DNA from: Liolophura sinensis
Taxonomy: Eukaryota; Mollusca; Polyplacophora; Chitonida; Chitonidae
Length of the DNA: 64,000 bases
NCBI RefSeq assembly: GCF_032854445.1
Contig: NC_088302.1
Span: 51,986,046 to 52,050,045 of the forward strand
Direction: 5' to 3'
Each line of letters starts with the position of its first letter. Positions within the stretch are counted from its first letter, which is position 1. The position numbers were made by a program, and so were the translations under genes. Positions 43,101 to 56,100 of this stretch are shown piece after piece. The notes beneath the pieces were generated by a model. That model had not been told where the DNA came from, searched no databases, and saw nothing but the letters and a program-made list of their open reading frames with translations.

Positions 43101-45344
43101 TAGTGGTGGGACTATATCATTGTTACTGTCAATGGCTGGTCCAGCCATATCTCTCTTTGGCTTGTAAGGTACCACGCTGCAAAGATGACAAAAACAGGAC
43201 AAGATAAACAGAGCTGAATAATTCATTTATGGACATACTGATAACAAGATTCCTAAACCTTTGCACATATATTTTAGTGGTTTATACCTGGTACAATGTA
43301 ACTAAATGACTCAGGAGCATCTAACCAATGCAGTCCCTTAGTCAGCTTATACTGGCTTCCTCTGCAGTCATTTGTGAGATAAAACAAGTACATACATGTA
43401 CATATACGTAACTGTTCTGCCTGAAGAACTGTTGTCCTATGGCCTAAGGTTTGTTAACCCAGTAAGTTTTAGATAATGTTGTATCTCCAAACTAAAATCA
43501 TACATGGCCTCCATCGAAACATGTCCACTTTAATAAACAAAAAAGGTGAAATTAGACTCCTTGAAAACAATGGAAAAGTAAAATTTGTATAGAGTAAACG
43601 TAAATTGGTAAGCATACACAGTGAATCTAGGTCGATTCTGTTCTCACCAAAAGCAGTGATGTCATCTTTCTGTACTAAGGTAACACTAACTAAAATCCAA
43701 TACCTGCTATAAAAATGACTGGCAGACAAAGAAGGCAGCAGTTCAGAACTGACTGAGTCAGAGGACCTCATACAAAGACAGGACACCCAGATGTCTGATG
43801 GCTTGTCTTAAGAGTGTTACTCAATCCAGACTCTAGGGAACACAGGAAACATGTCATTTGTAACCACATCCTCTCTAATCTGATGGGAAAACACACCCAG
43901 CTCTAGTACACAGATGTTAATCATCAGAATCTCAGCAGGAGAGGCACCATTTCACAGACACCCTCTTGCTAAGAGCATCTGGCTATAGGCCTGAGGAGTT
44001 TAAGTCACCAGCTGAGAAACACTGATATTCTTCAGTACACATTGATGGCTTCTGATATTTTCTACAAAATGTATCTACATAAAATATATGTAATTTTATT
44101 TTCTGCTTAAAATTTGGATAATGATATAGAATGACAGGTCATGAGATGAACTGTTTCAAAATTTTTTCATAGACCAAACTATTAAATATTGCAAAAGTAA
44201 ATTTCAGCAGTCTCAACAGACAAAAAACACCAATATAAGAAAGTGTATACAGTATGCTCCTGTTTGTGTATACTACATCCTGTATATTTCCACACAGAGG
44301 GGGGAAATATGTTTATACAGATTTATGGCAAATAGCACAGGACAATGATCTATAGAGTCCAAGATAATGTGAACATTCACAAAATCTTTGCATACACATC
44401 TTAGTCAACACTGATTGGTTAGTGATAAATCCACCATTATGCTGAGTTATATAAACTGGTACGAAATGCAAAGACAGGCATTTGGCCACCATTGGTGAAG
44501 ATTGGTACATGTAATATTTTGTTGAACTTGTATTACACTCAAGATTGCCATTTTGTCACAGGACTGTCAACTGTAGGCCTATGTGTAAAACCATGTAGTA
44601 CTGTATATAAATGGTAAGTGTATCTGTAAACAATAATTATACGTGATTATCCTTTCCACAGTTGAAATTGAGAAGTCAGGTAAATTTTTAATTAGAAATA
44701 GGCTTTTTCACCATGAAAGGCAAGTGTATTCAGTGGGTTCCAAGTTCCAAAATTTAACTGCATTGCATTATAACTTACAATGGATTTTAAATCAAAATGT
44801 ATGTAAAATCAAACAACCTTGGAAGCGATTCTTTCCTAACACAAGAAATGGACATTACTGATAAATAAATGGAGTACAATAATGCGGCCTAAATTGCAAA
44901 TAGTGTATTGGCCCTACACTTGACACATGGGGCTCGCTTTCTTTTAGGTAAAGGGCCTAGCCAGATATAAAATTAAAAGAAAGTACAGTGAGTCAAATGT
45001 TTAGGGGTAATGATTAATAATGATGGCGTGCATTGCAGAAAGAGGAGGAAGCAATTCAACTGTTGATACAAAGTTATTCAAGCACAGTGGCAAGTAAAAG
45101 TTTAACCAACCAAGAAGTGCACAATGTAAGAATAAAAGCATGGGTGAAATATGTCGCGTAAAACCTGAACACAGTCAAATAATTCAACAGTCAAGCGTCT
45201 ATGATGATGAGTCCAGGCGCAACATCGATTTCATAAACAAACCTGAAACGAGTACGAAAATCGGCCTCCCAGAAATACACACTTTAAGCCCAAAAAGTAG
45301 GTCAACGGACACAAACGTCGGTAGTCTTACCTAGCGTTGTACAT
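40110..45344 (-). CDS. LRRC51: LRRC51 homologue, complete, five coding exons
   Basis: Exons: 45344..45331 (ATGTACAACGCTAG only), 43176..43067, 41890..41676, 40693..40553, 40256..40110 (stop TAG 40110-40112). They sum to 627 nt, 208 residues; human LRRC51 is about 192. Features follow the family: PPLDYSF near the N-terminus, SRCLRLNNNALTEIDSL, IAWLDLSFNELTAINP, NLQILYLHGNQISSLAEI, LRKLTLHGNAVEN, then YRYYVLSILPNLQELDFS and VTRNDRRTAETWRKM, and a basic tail. These are leucine-rich repeats of the LxxLxLxxN type with a C-terminal cap. In mammals LRRC51 is the leucine-rich half of the LRTOMT locus; its own biochemical function is poorly known. The 14-nt first coding exon was chosen because it supplies the only suitable Met and joins in phase (AG|C). 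It lies divergently from NUMA1. Confidence 0.93.
41046..41248. mobile_element. Hairpin MITE-like element in a LRRC51 intron
   Basis: 41046-41084 (GGGATCACATAGCGATCTTATATTTAAGTCAAAATTTCA) is closely matched by the reverse complement of 41204-41248. The arms are about 40 bp with roughly 80 percent identity, around a 120-bp loop. No coding capacity. Long imperfect terminal inverted repeats are typical of non-autonomous foldback elements. Target duplications were not identified. Confidence 0.7.
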
Positions 45345-47131
45345 CTTGCTCGCGACAAACACCCACAAGTTTATAAGACAGCTTTACACATCAGCCAGGG
45401 AGATTCCCTTGGTACAGAGAGAGTTAAATTGCGTTTCCCTAACGCAAAATCTTTAAACCGTTTACAACAACGAAAGAGTCATCTTGGCCATATTTGTCGT
45501 CTGGACAACCGTTGGATCATGGGAATGACTTTCAAATCGAGGCTGGCGGCTAGGATTCGAATTTAGGGATGTTGTTGTCATGAGAAATTATGTTTTGAAA
45601 TGAAGTTAGGGTTTTATTTTTGGTTTTAAGTTACATTTTAAGGTAAGATATGTGTGTTTATTTCTTTGGTCTTGCATCGGTATCGCACAAGTCAGTTTAG
45701 GTTGAGTATTGTCACTTGCCAGAGTAACAACCTTTGCAAGTAGGACTTCGTGTAAATTACAACAACAACGTCGGTTATTTACCCATCGTACGCTGACTTT
45801 ATGACCACAAAACGGAGAAATGGAAAGAAGAATAGTGACATGTATGTTAAGAAATCCCACTGAGTTTTGAATTCACTTCTAATGTAGACTTTGTCCTATA
45901 TAATTTCAGCATTTGCATTATTTTTAATGTTTCAGAAAAGTGTGACAATAGGCCTATTTTTACATTGAACTGTTCCATTCACCTCTGTACATCACACTCA
46001 CAGACCAAACAAAGGCGTGGTAAAAGTCATCATCATGTGGTTGCACTTCTTCAAGTTAGTTTAAGCCCTCACCCTGGTTAGAAGTTGTATACATATGGTG
46101 TTTGGCTAAGTACCACTATTTCATGTTTCTTTAGCCCATCTAATTGAACTCTGTGTTTCAAGATTATGACAGTCCTTGTAGCAGTAACACACAGCACATA
46201 TCTAGCTCTGAAAAAAAAAGCTGCAAATTTCCAAACATCCTTTTGATGGAACTGATAGCAATGACGGCCACATTTTATCCTTAGAACACTCAGCAATTGT
46301 CAGAATTTCAAAAAAGCAGACTGAGGCCATCAGTTTCTTATGTTTATAATAAGATCAATAATACAAAAAAATTTGTAACGATGTAGACAAAGCCTGATAA
46401 CACATCCATTTCTTGAAAAAAAAAGGCAAACAAGGAACCAGTAGTTGTAAAAAAAATCCTGACATGCTACAAACTGACTATATCCAGTATGTGTGATCTG
46501 TATGCTCTGATTTGTAAATCTCTGAATACTTCATGTTTCCATAATTTTCTAATATGAGCACAGCTGACACTTATTGTGTAAGTTAAAGCTGCTTAACGCC
46601 ACCAACCCTCCAAAAAAGAACCCTTCTCAAATTTTTTTGTGTTATTTTCATGTTCATGTTAATTTCCTTAAGATCATATTTTTCATTGGCCACAGTGTAA
46701 AATAAATAATAATATTATTTCCCTACCAACCCCCAAATATTTTCTGATGAGGCTGTGTAAAACCTAACAACGCATTGTTTACAGATGTTCAAAGACGGAA
46801 ATGTGGAAAACCCAGTTCTGGAACCTTTTAAATGTTCTGACCACAACACTTCCAGCTGTCAGCATTTACCCTCATTTCTCTACCTCTTGCCAACTGTTAT
46901 CCGTGTTTGTCTTAACACCAAGGCATTTGACTAGAGTGATGCAGCCAACCCCATAGTTGGGCTAATGCTTCAACATATCTGAATCTGACACAGATTTAGA
47001 GCGTAAAAAGAAAGCAAGATGTCTGCCGTCAACGGTTTCACCTATTTGACAGTTTCTTAAGCTGTTGGTAATATATAACAGGCTGAGATTATTATTTACA
47101 GAATTTGAATAATCTCAATGGGGCGGTAATC
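45345..47131. promoter_or_regulatory. Divergent LRRC51/NUMA1 intergenic region
   Basis: 1787 bp separate the two start codons. The part nearest LRRC51 (about 45350-45560) is less AT-rich and contains CpGs. A strong + donor, TTTTAAG|GTAAGA at 45642/45643, and an acceptor, TTATTTACAG at 47100, suggest a NUMA1 leader exon ending at 45642 and a 1.5-kb 5' UTR intron. The two transcription starts would then lie within a few hundred bases, as in a bidirectional promoter. Leader-exon placement is inferred from splice consensus alone. Confidence 0.5.
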
Positions 47132-50100
47132 ATGGACTCTGGAAAAGTAGAAGGCCTGATTCATTGGGTAAGGTATTACGTGTGAAGGTCATGTTTCTAA
47201 TTTTGTTTCACTGAAGAGTACTAAGGTTTAAATACATTGCTTTTAAGACATTATGTGAACAAATGTGCAAATTCTTCTCTCTTGTGAATGTTACAATAAT
47301 CCTATTTATTTGTATTTTAATCAGACTCATTCATTGTCAGTCTGAAGTAAGTAAATTTTATATAATTTATAGTTATTTCTGAAATCTGAAATCATGTCTG
47401 TCTACTGTGTGAATTCTCGCTCAGAAAAAAAATGAAATGCATAAAGATCTGATGGAAATCATTTATCATATGTCAGCTTACTGAAATTATACTTTTAGCC
47501 GTTTTTACACCATTTCTGCAATAATTTGCTCTTAAAGCTAAAGCATCGATTCAGATTATTGTTCAAATTTTGCATTTTTTTCCTCCAAAAATATCGAGAC
47601 TCAACAAAAAAAATTTGGACACGCATGCAGTCATACTCAAACTAAACATATTATTATTGCAGTTTTCCACTCACTGCTGTTCAGTGTGTGTTCACCCACT
47701 ATTCAATTGTTAGCTTCCGTTTTATGAAACTGTAAAAGTTAACAATGATGAGTTTCTTTTATGTTTGACTGCAGATCAATGTTTTACAAATTGGGCCACC
47801 TATCTCCAGATTAAGAGAGCTTAGTGATGGAAGAAATTTGCTTAAACTACGATGTGCATTGTAAGTACTTGTTGTTTCCTTAAAACTTAATTGTGAATGT
47901 TTCAGAGCAGATGTAAAGATGTTCTGAATGTGCATAATCAGTAGGCTGATGATCAAAGGGCATCACCTTGTTTTATTTGTATACCAAATCATTAAAAAAA
48001 CATTATTAAATAAAATAAATAAATATGAATCCCAACACTTGTTCCATCCTACAATTTAAAATGTCTTGTTTTGGGCCTTTGTATAAGTGCAGGCCAATAC
48101 GGGCAAGCTAAAGGCAGTATAGGACATACTATATTGAAGAATATTTGAAACTGCCTGAACAATAGAATAATGTTTTACAGGTACCAGTTGATAGCCTAGA
48201 ATGGGAATGTTAATATTACTTATGAAATGTTTGTGCTTTAATTTCAGGGAAAACATTGATTTTGAAGATGCAAGTTTGCCTCATGATCGTTTCAACACCA
48301 TCCAAGAGTTTTTGGAAGGTACTTTTCTACAACTGTCAAACCCTTATCTACAACTGTCAAACCCAGATTACCACCTTTTTGGTTTGGAAATTTATATTTC
48401 CTTCCAGAATGTGTAATTCTTAACCATCTTTCCTTTTTCTTTTTTTTGTTTCAGAAATTTATCATATTGATATCAATCTCCTTGTTAAGTTTGATGACAT
48501 AGTCCATGGTCATAATGAACTGGAAATTGCTAAGGTAGGTTCATTCTGAAGTAAGCCGTTACCACCAGTTTTCAGACAGTTTGTTTTAGAACCTTTCAAT
48601 GCTCTTTGTATCACAGAATTATTTTAGTCACCAGTCCACCTTGAAGGTCATTATGATTACAGGGTAAAACACCAAATGAAATAAATAAATTAATTGAAGA
48701 TCATTACTAGATTATGCTCCTACTGCCTGTGAGCATGTCATACATACATTTGTACATGTGGTAATAACTAACTAAAGAACTGTATTAAATTGAAAGGCAA
48801 TCAAGTCAGATGTTTTGTCAAAGTTCTGTTTTGATTTGTTATTATCCCATATTATTTGATCCGGTTTTTGTTTTCTCATCATATGATTATGGCAGTCAGT
48901 TTTATAGGTGTAGAAAACCCCCTGTCCCCGGGCTAGACCACCATCCTGTGGCAGATTACTGATGAGCTTTCCCATGTACAGATAATGCACACAATATATT
49001 GGTGAAAGGCAAAGTGGTCTCCATTAAATGTTAAAGTGCGCAAGTAGCCACACAAGCGTCACTGGTTGTCACCATTGCCTCCACATGCAGTGAGTGCATT
49101 AGAATCTATGAATTCTGTTTTGTGTGCAAATAGCCACATAAACGTCATATCACTGGTTGTCACCATTGCCTCCACATGCAGTGAGTGCATTAGAATCTAT
49201 GAATTCTGTTTTGTGTGCAAATAGCCACATAAACGTCATATCACTGGTTGTCACCATTGCCTCCACATGCAGTGAGTGCATTAGAATCTATGAATTCTGT
49301 TTTGTGTGCAAATAGCCACATAAACGCCATATCACTGGTTGTCACCATTGCCTCCACATGCAGTGAGAACATTAGAATCTATGAATTCTGTTTTGTGCGC
49401 AAATAGCCACACAAACGTCATATCACTTTTTACCAATGCCTCAAGATGCAGTGAGAGCATCGGCAAACACCTTTAACCATTAGACCATGACTCGATCATC
49501 CCCCTATTTCAGATTTAATTATCAATGTTTTATCATTGGCAGGTGACATTGCTGCTACTTACTGTGTCTGTGACTAAACACTTGAACATCGACAAGTTTA
49601 TACAGCCGGTTTTCCAGCTGGACCCAGTTGTACAGGCCGAGGTGAAAGAATTGATAGAGTATGTAATGACAAGCTATGAGCAAAATTGTCTCCACAACCT
49701 CAGCTTCACAGTCTTCAGTCAAAAGATGAACGCAAACGGTAAGTTCAAACTTCTCACATTGTCTGGTAATGTGTTAATCCGGAAGATAATTAGCATAATT
49801 TTCCCCTGCTTTAAATTGAAATATGCAGTTAGAAGGAAGGTAACTGCTTATATATATTGAAATTAGTCCATACATCTAACAACTTATTGACAGTTGTATT
49901 GATGACCTGTAAGCTCTTTTGTATGTGATACGAGAGTGGTTAGTGTTTTCTATCCCAAAAAGACTTCAAAATTGTCAATCCAGAGCCATTATCATTTGTT
50001 GAGTACTGATCAGCCAGGCGTCAACAGTTTTTAAATTTACAAGGTGGTGTGTCATTTCGCCTGTGGCGTGGTGTACGTGTTCCTGCATAACGTTGAGATC

Positions 50101-53100
50101 TGACTGTTTCATGGAGATAGCATTATGACTATTAATGTGAATGCGGCACTTTACCCTGGCCAACCAAGCAAATTTACAATGATTTCATTATTGTTTAAAG
50201 ATGTTAAGTGTAAAGAGCACGTGTTCACATAACTGTTTAACTGTATGTGGTAACATGATCACACTGTTGCATATGCAGGATTATGGCATGGCATGTTGAG
50301 GCATCTTTGCATGAGTAACCCGTGGTTTGTCTGCCTCTCTGACAGTGATGTCTGTGATAACAGGGCTATAATCTGTTTTGAAAACTTGCTCCAATAAAGC
50401 GAATCTGCTGCACTTAGTACGAAGCATGCAGATCCACAGAATAAGCACTGATGTCAAATTTTGTCTCTGAGGCATGTATTGAATGAAAGTCATCAAAGTG
50501 TCAACTTTGGGGTAATTCTAGCAGGATATGATCTGCAGACTTTCTAAGATTAGTCTGGATGATTTCTTTACTATCTACATATCTGTATTACGTACATGTA
50601 TGTAATTAATATGGTTCCATCATAGCGTATTTGTAAGTCTTTAATACCAGTGAATCAGTAAATGGATCTGTTTCATATCTGCCGGTACTAACATGATTAC
50701 TCTTACTTGTTGTATGAATGTGCTAATGTCTGTTGTTCATAATGATAAATCAGTGAGTCAGTATGAATGTGCTAATGTCAGTTCATAATGATAAATCAGT
50801 GAGTCAGTATGAATGTGCTAATGTCAGTTGTTCATAATGATAAATCAGTGAGTCAATATTAATGTGCCAATGTCTGTTGTTCATAATGATAAATCAGTGA
50901 GTCAGTATGAATGTGCTAATGTCTGTTGTTCATAATGATAAATCAGTGAGTCATTTTGAATGTGCTAATGTCATTTGACTAATTCACACATATCAGTGAG
51001 TCATTATGAATGTGCTAATGTCATTTGTTCATAATGATAAATCAGTGAGTCATTATGAATGTGCTAATGTCATTTGACTAATTCACACATATCAGTGAGT
51101 CAGTATGAATGTGCTAATGTCATTTGTTCATAATGATAAATCAGTGAGTCATTATGAATGTGCTAATGTCATTTGACTAATTCACCAATATCAGTGAGTC
51201 AATATTAATGTGCCAATGTTGGTTGTTCATAATGATAAATCAGTGAGTCAATATTAATGTGCCAATGTCTGTTGTTCATAATGATAAATCAGTGAGTCAA
51301 TATGAATGTGCTAATGTCATTTGACTAATTCACACATATCAGTGAATAAGTTCTGTGTTCTGTATTGAGGATTTAAGTTCACTTCCATCTCTTTACAAGT
51401 ACAAGCACACATATTTTGTTAGCCTACTCTGTAGGTAGTTTTACAGGCCATCTGTTCTGACTGAACGTTTTTGTTGTTGGGGTCTGCTGTCCAAAATTTT
51501 GTCCATAAATGTTATAAACATACCAGAACCTTTTATAAAAGAAGCTAAGTCGTTAACTCGATATGCGGGTGACTTTCTGTTGATTCTTCAGTTAGCATGT
51601 GTGAGGGCAGAGTTAAATGTAGGTTACCTATAATACCTTCATGCATTGCTTTTGAGAGGCCTCCATGGTCAGCCAGATTTATTAGAGGCCACTAACCCCA
51701 AACAGGCTCAGACAATGTACTTCTCTTTCAGCAGGGGTGGACCACACAGCCTGCCTTGGCTCCTTTGACAGCTCAAGTACGGAAGGTGACTCTCGTTCTC
51801 AGCCAATCAAAATACTACATGCATCAGCTGCTCATTCAGGCTTCACGGGAGCTAAGCATAACAGTAGTCATAGAGGCTGCAAGTTGTAGTATGGTGTAGA
51901 AAGTTATAACAAATTTTAAAATACACATACATTTAAAAGCACTTGTAGTCACCTATCATACATGTAGGAATTGTGCACCTGTGGTAAAAAAACATTTGAC
52001 AGAAGTAATTTTAAAAACAGAGAGTGAGGTATCCTATTGAAAGATTTCATTTTGTAGAAAGAATTGAAGAAGTATATCCAGAGAAATTAGAACTAATTTA
52101 GCAACCATTTAGTTATTTTCAACATTTGCAGTGATAAAGAAAACCACCCCATATTTAGTTCAGACAGAACAACTCCGTAGTTTTGCCATTTTGGAATATG
52201 CATTGATATCTGACACTTCCCGATGTGTGTGTATTTAGGACAGAAATATGATCTACTCTGGGACTAAAAGCTCATCAGATATTTTGCATGTGTTTTATTC
52301 ATGTTAAGCACAACGTACTATGTATTTATTTTGTGTTGATGTGGTTTTGTAAATGTCCTCCACTCAGTGACTGAATGTGTTGAAATCATCTGGTGTTGGC
52401 GTTCTTGTCTCTCTCTAATTTTACTGGTGATGGCACGCTGTATGCAGGACATGTGTCCTCTGTCTCTACACTCCTCGCTTTGCTTACCTCTGCTGAGATT
52501 GACCTTGTTGAGAATGCACATTCATGAGCCCTTACTCAAATGACCAGTATATAGGCACTGAACAACAGAAATATAAATACCTACATGTATTCACCCGAAC
52601 TATACATGTGTAAATGTATTGTACATGTAGACAATGATATATCCGTCCATACTTTGAATTTGATCCACTTGAATTTTAAGAATAGTGAGATTATATTTGC
52701 TTGTGTTGCTAACATATCTGACACAAAGTTTCACACTTACATGATTTATGTACCATAATTCAGATTTTCGTTTGCTTTTCATTCGTTCAGAATTTCTACT
52801 TTCTTTGTTTTGGCTTTTGGTATATTTTCCTCACTTTTCTATTCTGTGACTCGGGAATTAGTCAGTCTGTTTTTTTTTTTCATTTTCATCTGACCACCAC
52901 CTTGTACATCAAACTGCTTACAGTTTTGCTTAGTCACCTCATCAATATATACAATACTCTACTGTTCTTCTTTGTTTCACTTCCAGAACTAAGTGTTAAA
53001 TGTACATAATGGTAGTAAAGTTGTTAAGTGACAATTTTATATTTTTGATTATTATAGCAGAATTCTCAAAACCTCCTTCCTTTAATTTGGACAGCAGTTT

Positions 53101-56100
53101 GTGATACATACATTGTACTCTTCAACTCAGTGCAATTATTCTTTCAAAGTTACATGTATCCTGTAAATTTGACAGTCCTGGAAATGTATTATTTATGTCC
53201 AAAAGTGAATAATTGCATAGAGGAAGCTGTAAGACTGATTACTGATAACGATGTCTTGTTGGTGATTTTTTCTCTTAAAGTGGGACATGCTGAGATCGTA
53301 TTACTAGTGATATATGTGACAAAAATCTTGTGACATATTGTGACATTTCAACCAAACTGAAAGAATATTGCGGATCAAAAATTAAATTTATCCTTTTTGA
53401 AATTCATCAATAAATTGACTGCAACATGAAACCCACCAGTGAGGTGTACATACATGTACATGTGTAATTACACAAAAAGTTCACAAAAGTTCATCCTTTG
53501 TATGGTTTCTGCCACACAGAAATAGACTTATACATGTACAAGATTTAGCAGTTCTTTTTTTTTTTTTTTTTGGTTTCGAACATAAATGTGTTTTTAAAAT
53601 TGAGAAATGAAGGAATGAGTTTTTATTATTATTGAGTATGTAACGTTAGTCCACATTGGCATTTTGCCTAAGTGAGCCTGATTGTGTGTTTCAGTGTTCA
53701 GCAACAGTCCCCAGGCAACAGGCCGTGGAAGTACTGGCTCTCTGAAGGAGTACATGTCTCCTCTGATGACAGACTCTGCCTCCAACTCACCCATCCCTAT
53801 CCGCAACCTGTCCATTTCCTCCCCACAAGTCATGAAGGTAAAGATCTCATTGACGGAAAATTTGTACACTTCAGGGGATTAGTTAGATTCATTGATGTGT
53901 TATGTTTTCAAAATACATCGGATGTGTAATTCATGTACATGTGTATTTGTCGCATTTTATTTTCTAATACCTACAGAGCATACATGTATATATAATTACC
54001 TGCAATATAATTTTTTGCAAATTTGTTTTCTAGTCAGAAGCTCAAGGTTAGATCCTATTTTTAAATAAATATTACCAATGTTTGTTTCACAGATTATGGC
54101 AAAAGAAAAGGAAACAAAGATGAAAGCTGTGGTAAGAACCCTTCATTAAAGTTAACATTTTAGCACACAGACAGTTTGTAGGAAGACGCAAACAGTTTGC
54201 ATTAGCTAGCATCTCACAGCTTCACAAATATACGCTCAACCAGACATAATATACTGATGCATTATAGTAACGGATCTATTGAAGATTACTGTACTGTAGA
54301 TAAATTATTCAAGGCAAAATGTGTGCTTCAATTTCCCTCATGTTTCAAGAACATTTGTGTGTGCACATACATCTTTCCAGTGTACATGTAGTCATGTTTA
54401 CCTCCACAGAAAATGGTGAAACAGAAAGAGTTAGAGATCAGACGGATGACCTTGGAGTTGCACAGTGAAAAGAACCTACGTGAAGATCTAGAGATGGAAG
54501 TATGTGTTAAGTCTGATGCCTTGAAGAGTAAAGGTTAGTATTAATACCCAGTGCTGTGTTTGTGACAGTTTACTTTCTTACTAGGGGGTTTGAAAGCAGC
54601 AGACACCATTAAGCAAAATGCAGAACAGGAGAATATTTAGGACTATATCCAGTAGTACTGCTGCCCATTATGTCTTTAATATTGACTTATTGACACTGAC
54701 TGACTGTTGCAGTTAAGTCAAATAATTTTTTCTTTTGTCGTTTTATCCCATTCTCTTTTATTAATTTGGGTCTGTCATTCTGTGGTTTCCATGCCACAAC
54801 TCACAGAAATATTGTCCGATCTAGATAGAATTTGGTGTGCATGGTGATTTTGTTGTTGTTGTGAGACTTCAGATCTAGTCTGATAACCTGCCCAATCTAT
54901 GCAACAGTTTTACATATTTAATGAATATAATGCTATAATTTTGTGTGCAGGTTTAATTTGTGGAACCTCAGATCAAGTTCGAGAACGAAATGAGTTTTGC
55001 ATGACATGTGATAGATGTGCAGTTTAAATTCTTGCAATTTGCTGGTTTGTTTATCAGATCAAAGAATAAAAGAACTTGAGAATCAGACCAAAGCCGTCAA
55101 CCATCTCCAGCAAGAGAATGAGTTTCTTCGGTTAGCCATGGAGGAGAAAGAAAATCTACAGGAAGAAGCTGTTAGGTATTGTGTTGACATGTGAAAGTCA
55201 GTTACCCACACCCTTGAGTACTCTGGATTGTTGTTTTAGGGAAGAAGCAACTCTATGAACTGTTTTAAGCCAACTTCAGGAAATTCCTTGTGAATGTTAA
55301 GATAATTTCCGCTGTGATACAATGCCTACTGTTTTGCAGCGATGGTCGTCAGTTTAGGACGTCCTCCCTGAACAGAAATCATTAGCTGGTCTGATTAATT
55401 ATAATCTTCCTGTACGAATCACCTAACTCTTATAATGGAAATATAAAAGTTAGCTGTTGCTTACATGTCTGATTACAAGTTTGTGTTAACACTGTTGCTG
55501 TTCTTTTTCAGACTTCGTGCAAAACTGGAGGAGTTCCGCCACCAGAAAGATGCTTACAAGTCCTTAGATGAAGAAAACAAACAACTTCTAAATGAAATAC
55601 ACCAACTTAATGAACAAGTAAGTTCTAATAGACAAAAGGCTTTGTTAAACTTCAGAGAGATCGGGAAGAAAATAAAAACTCATTTGGGACATTTATAGTT
55701 TGTTCACCCGCACCATTAGCATACTTTTGTATGTTTGTGAACAGAAAAGCTCGTAGAATTTGAAGGTTAAATGTTACAGAATTTCAGGTGATCCTGTTTG
55801 GTGTTGATGTGAAGATGAGATACAAACTCGTGATCCTGTTTGGTGTTGATGTGAAGATGAGATACAAACTCGTGATCCTGTTTGGTGGTGATGTGAAGAT
55901 GAGATACAAACTCACAACCAGAATTTCAAGACAAATTTGTAGTTTAATATTAATTGAGAGCGAAGTATGAACCGTGTCTCCTACATGTACAAGCTTTTCT
56001 GCAAGATGTGTCTTAGAGCTAGGCAAATGTAACTAATTTGATGTAAAGTTCTGGATAATACACACTGTACCTGTGATGCCTGGTACCATTTTTGATTGAC

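Larger units (their letters stand above)
47132..49738 (+). other. NUMA1: NuMA exons 1-5: hook-like N-terminal domain
   Basis: Start ATG 47132 follows GGCGGTAATC. The encoded segments are MDSGKVEGLIHW, INVLQIGPPISRLRELSDGR, ENIDFEDASLPHDRFNTIQE, EIYHIDINLLVKFDD and VTLLLLTVSVTKHLNIDKF. The all-helical pattern and the ELEIAKVTLLLL core fit the hook domain that contacts dynein. Confidence 0.85.

Noticed and set aside
53672..53929. Open frames overlapping NuMA exon 7 in other frames
   Set aside because: The frame beginning VFSNSPQATGRGS joins in phase to both neighbours. The others are shadows.
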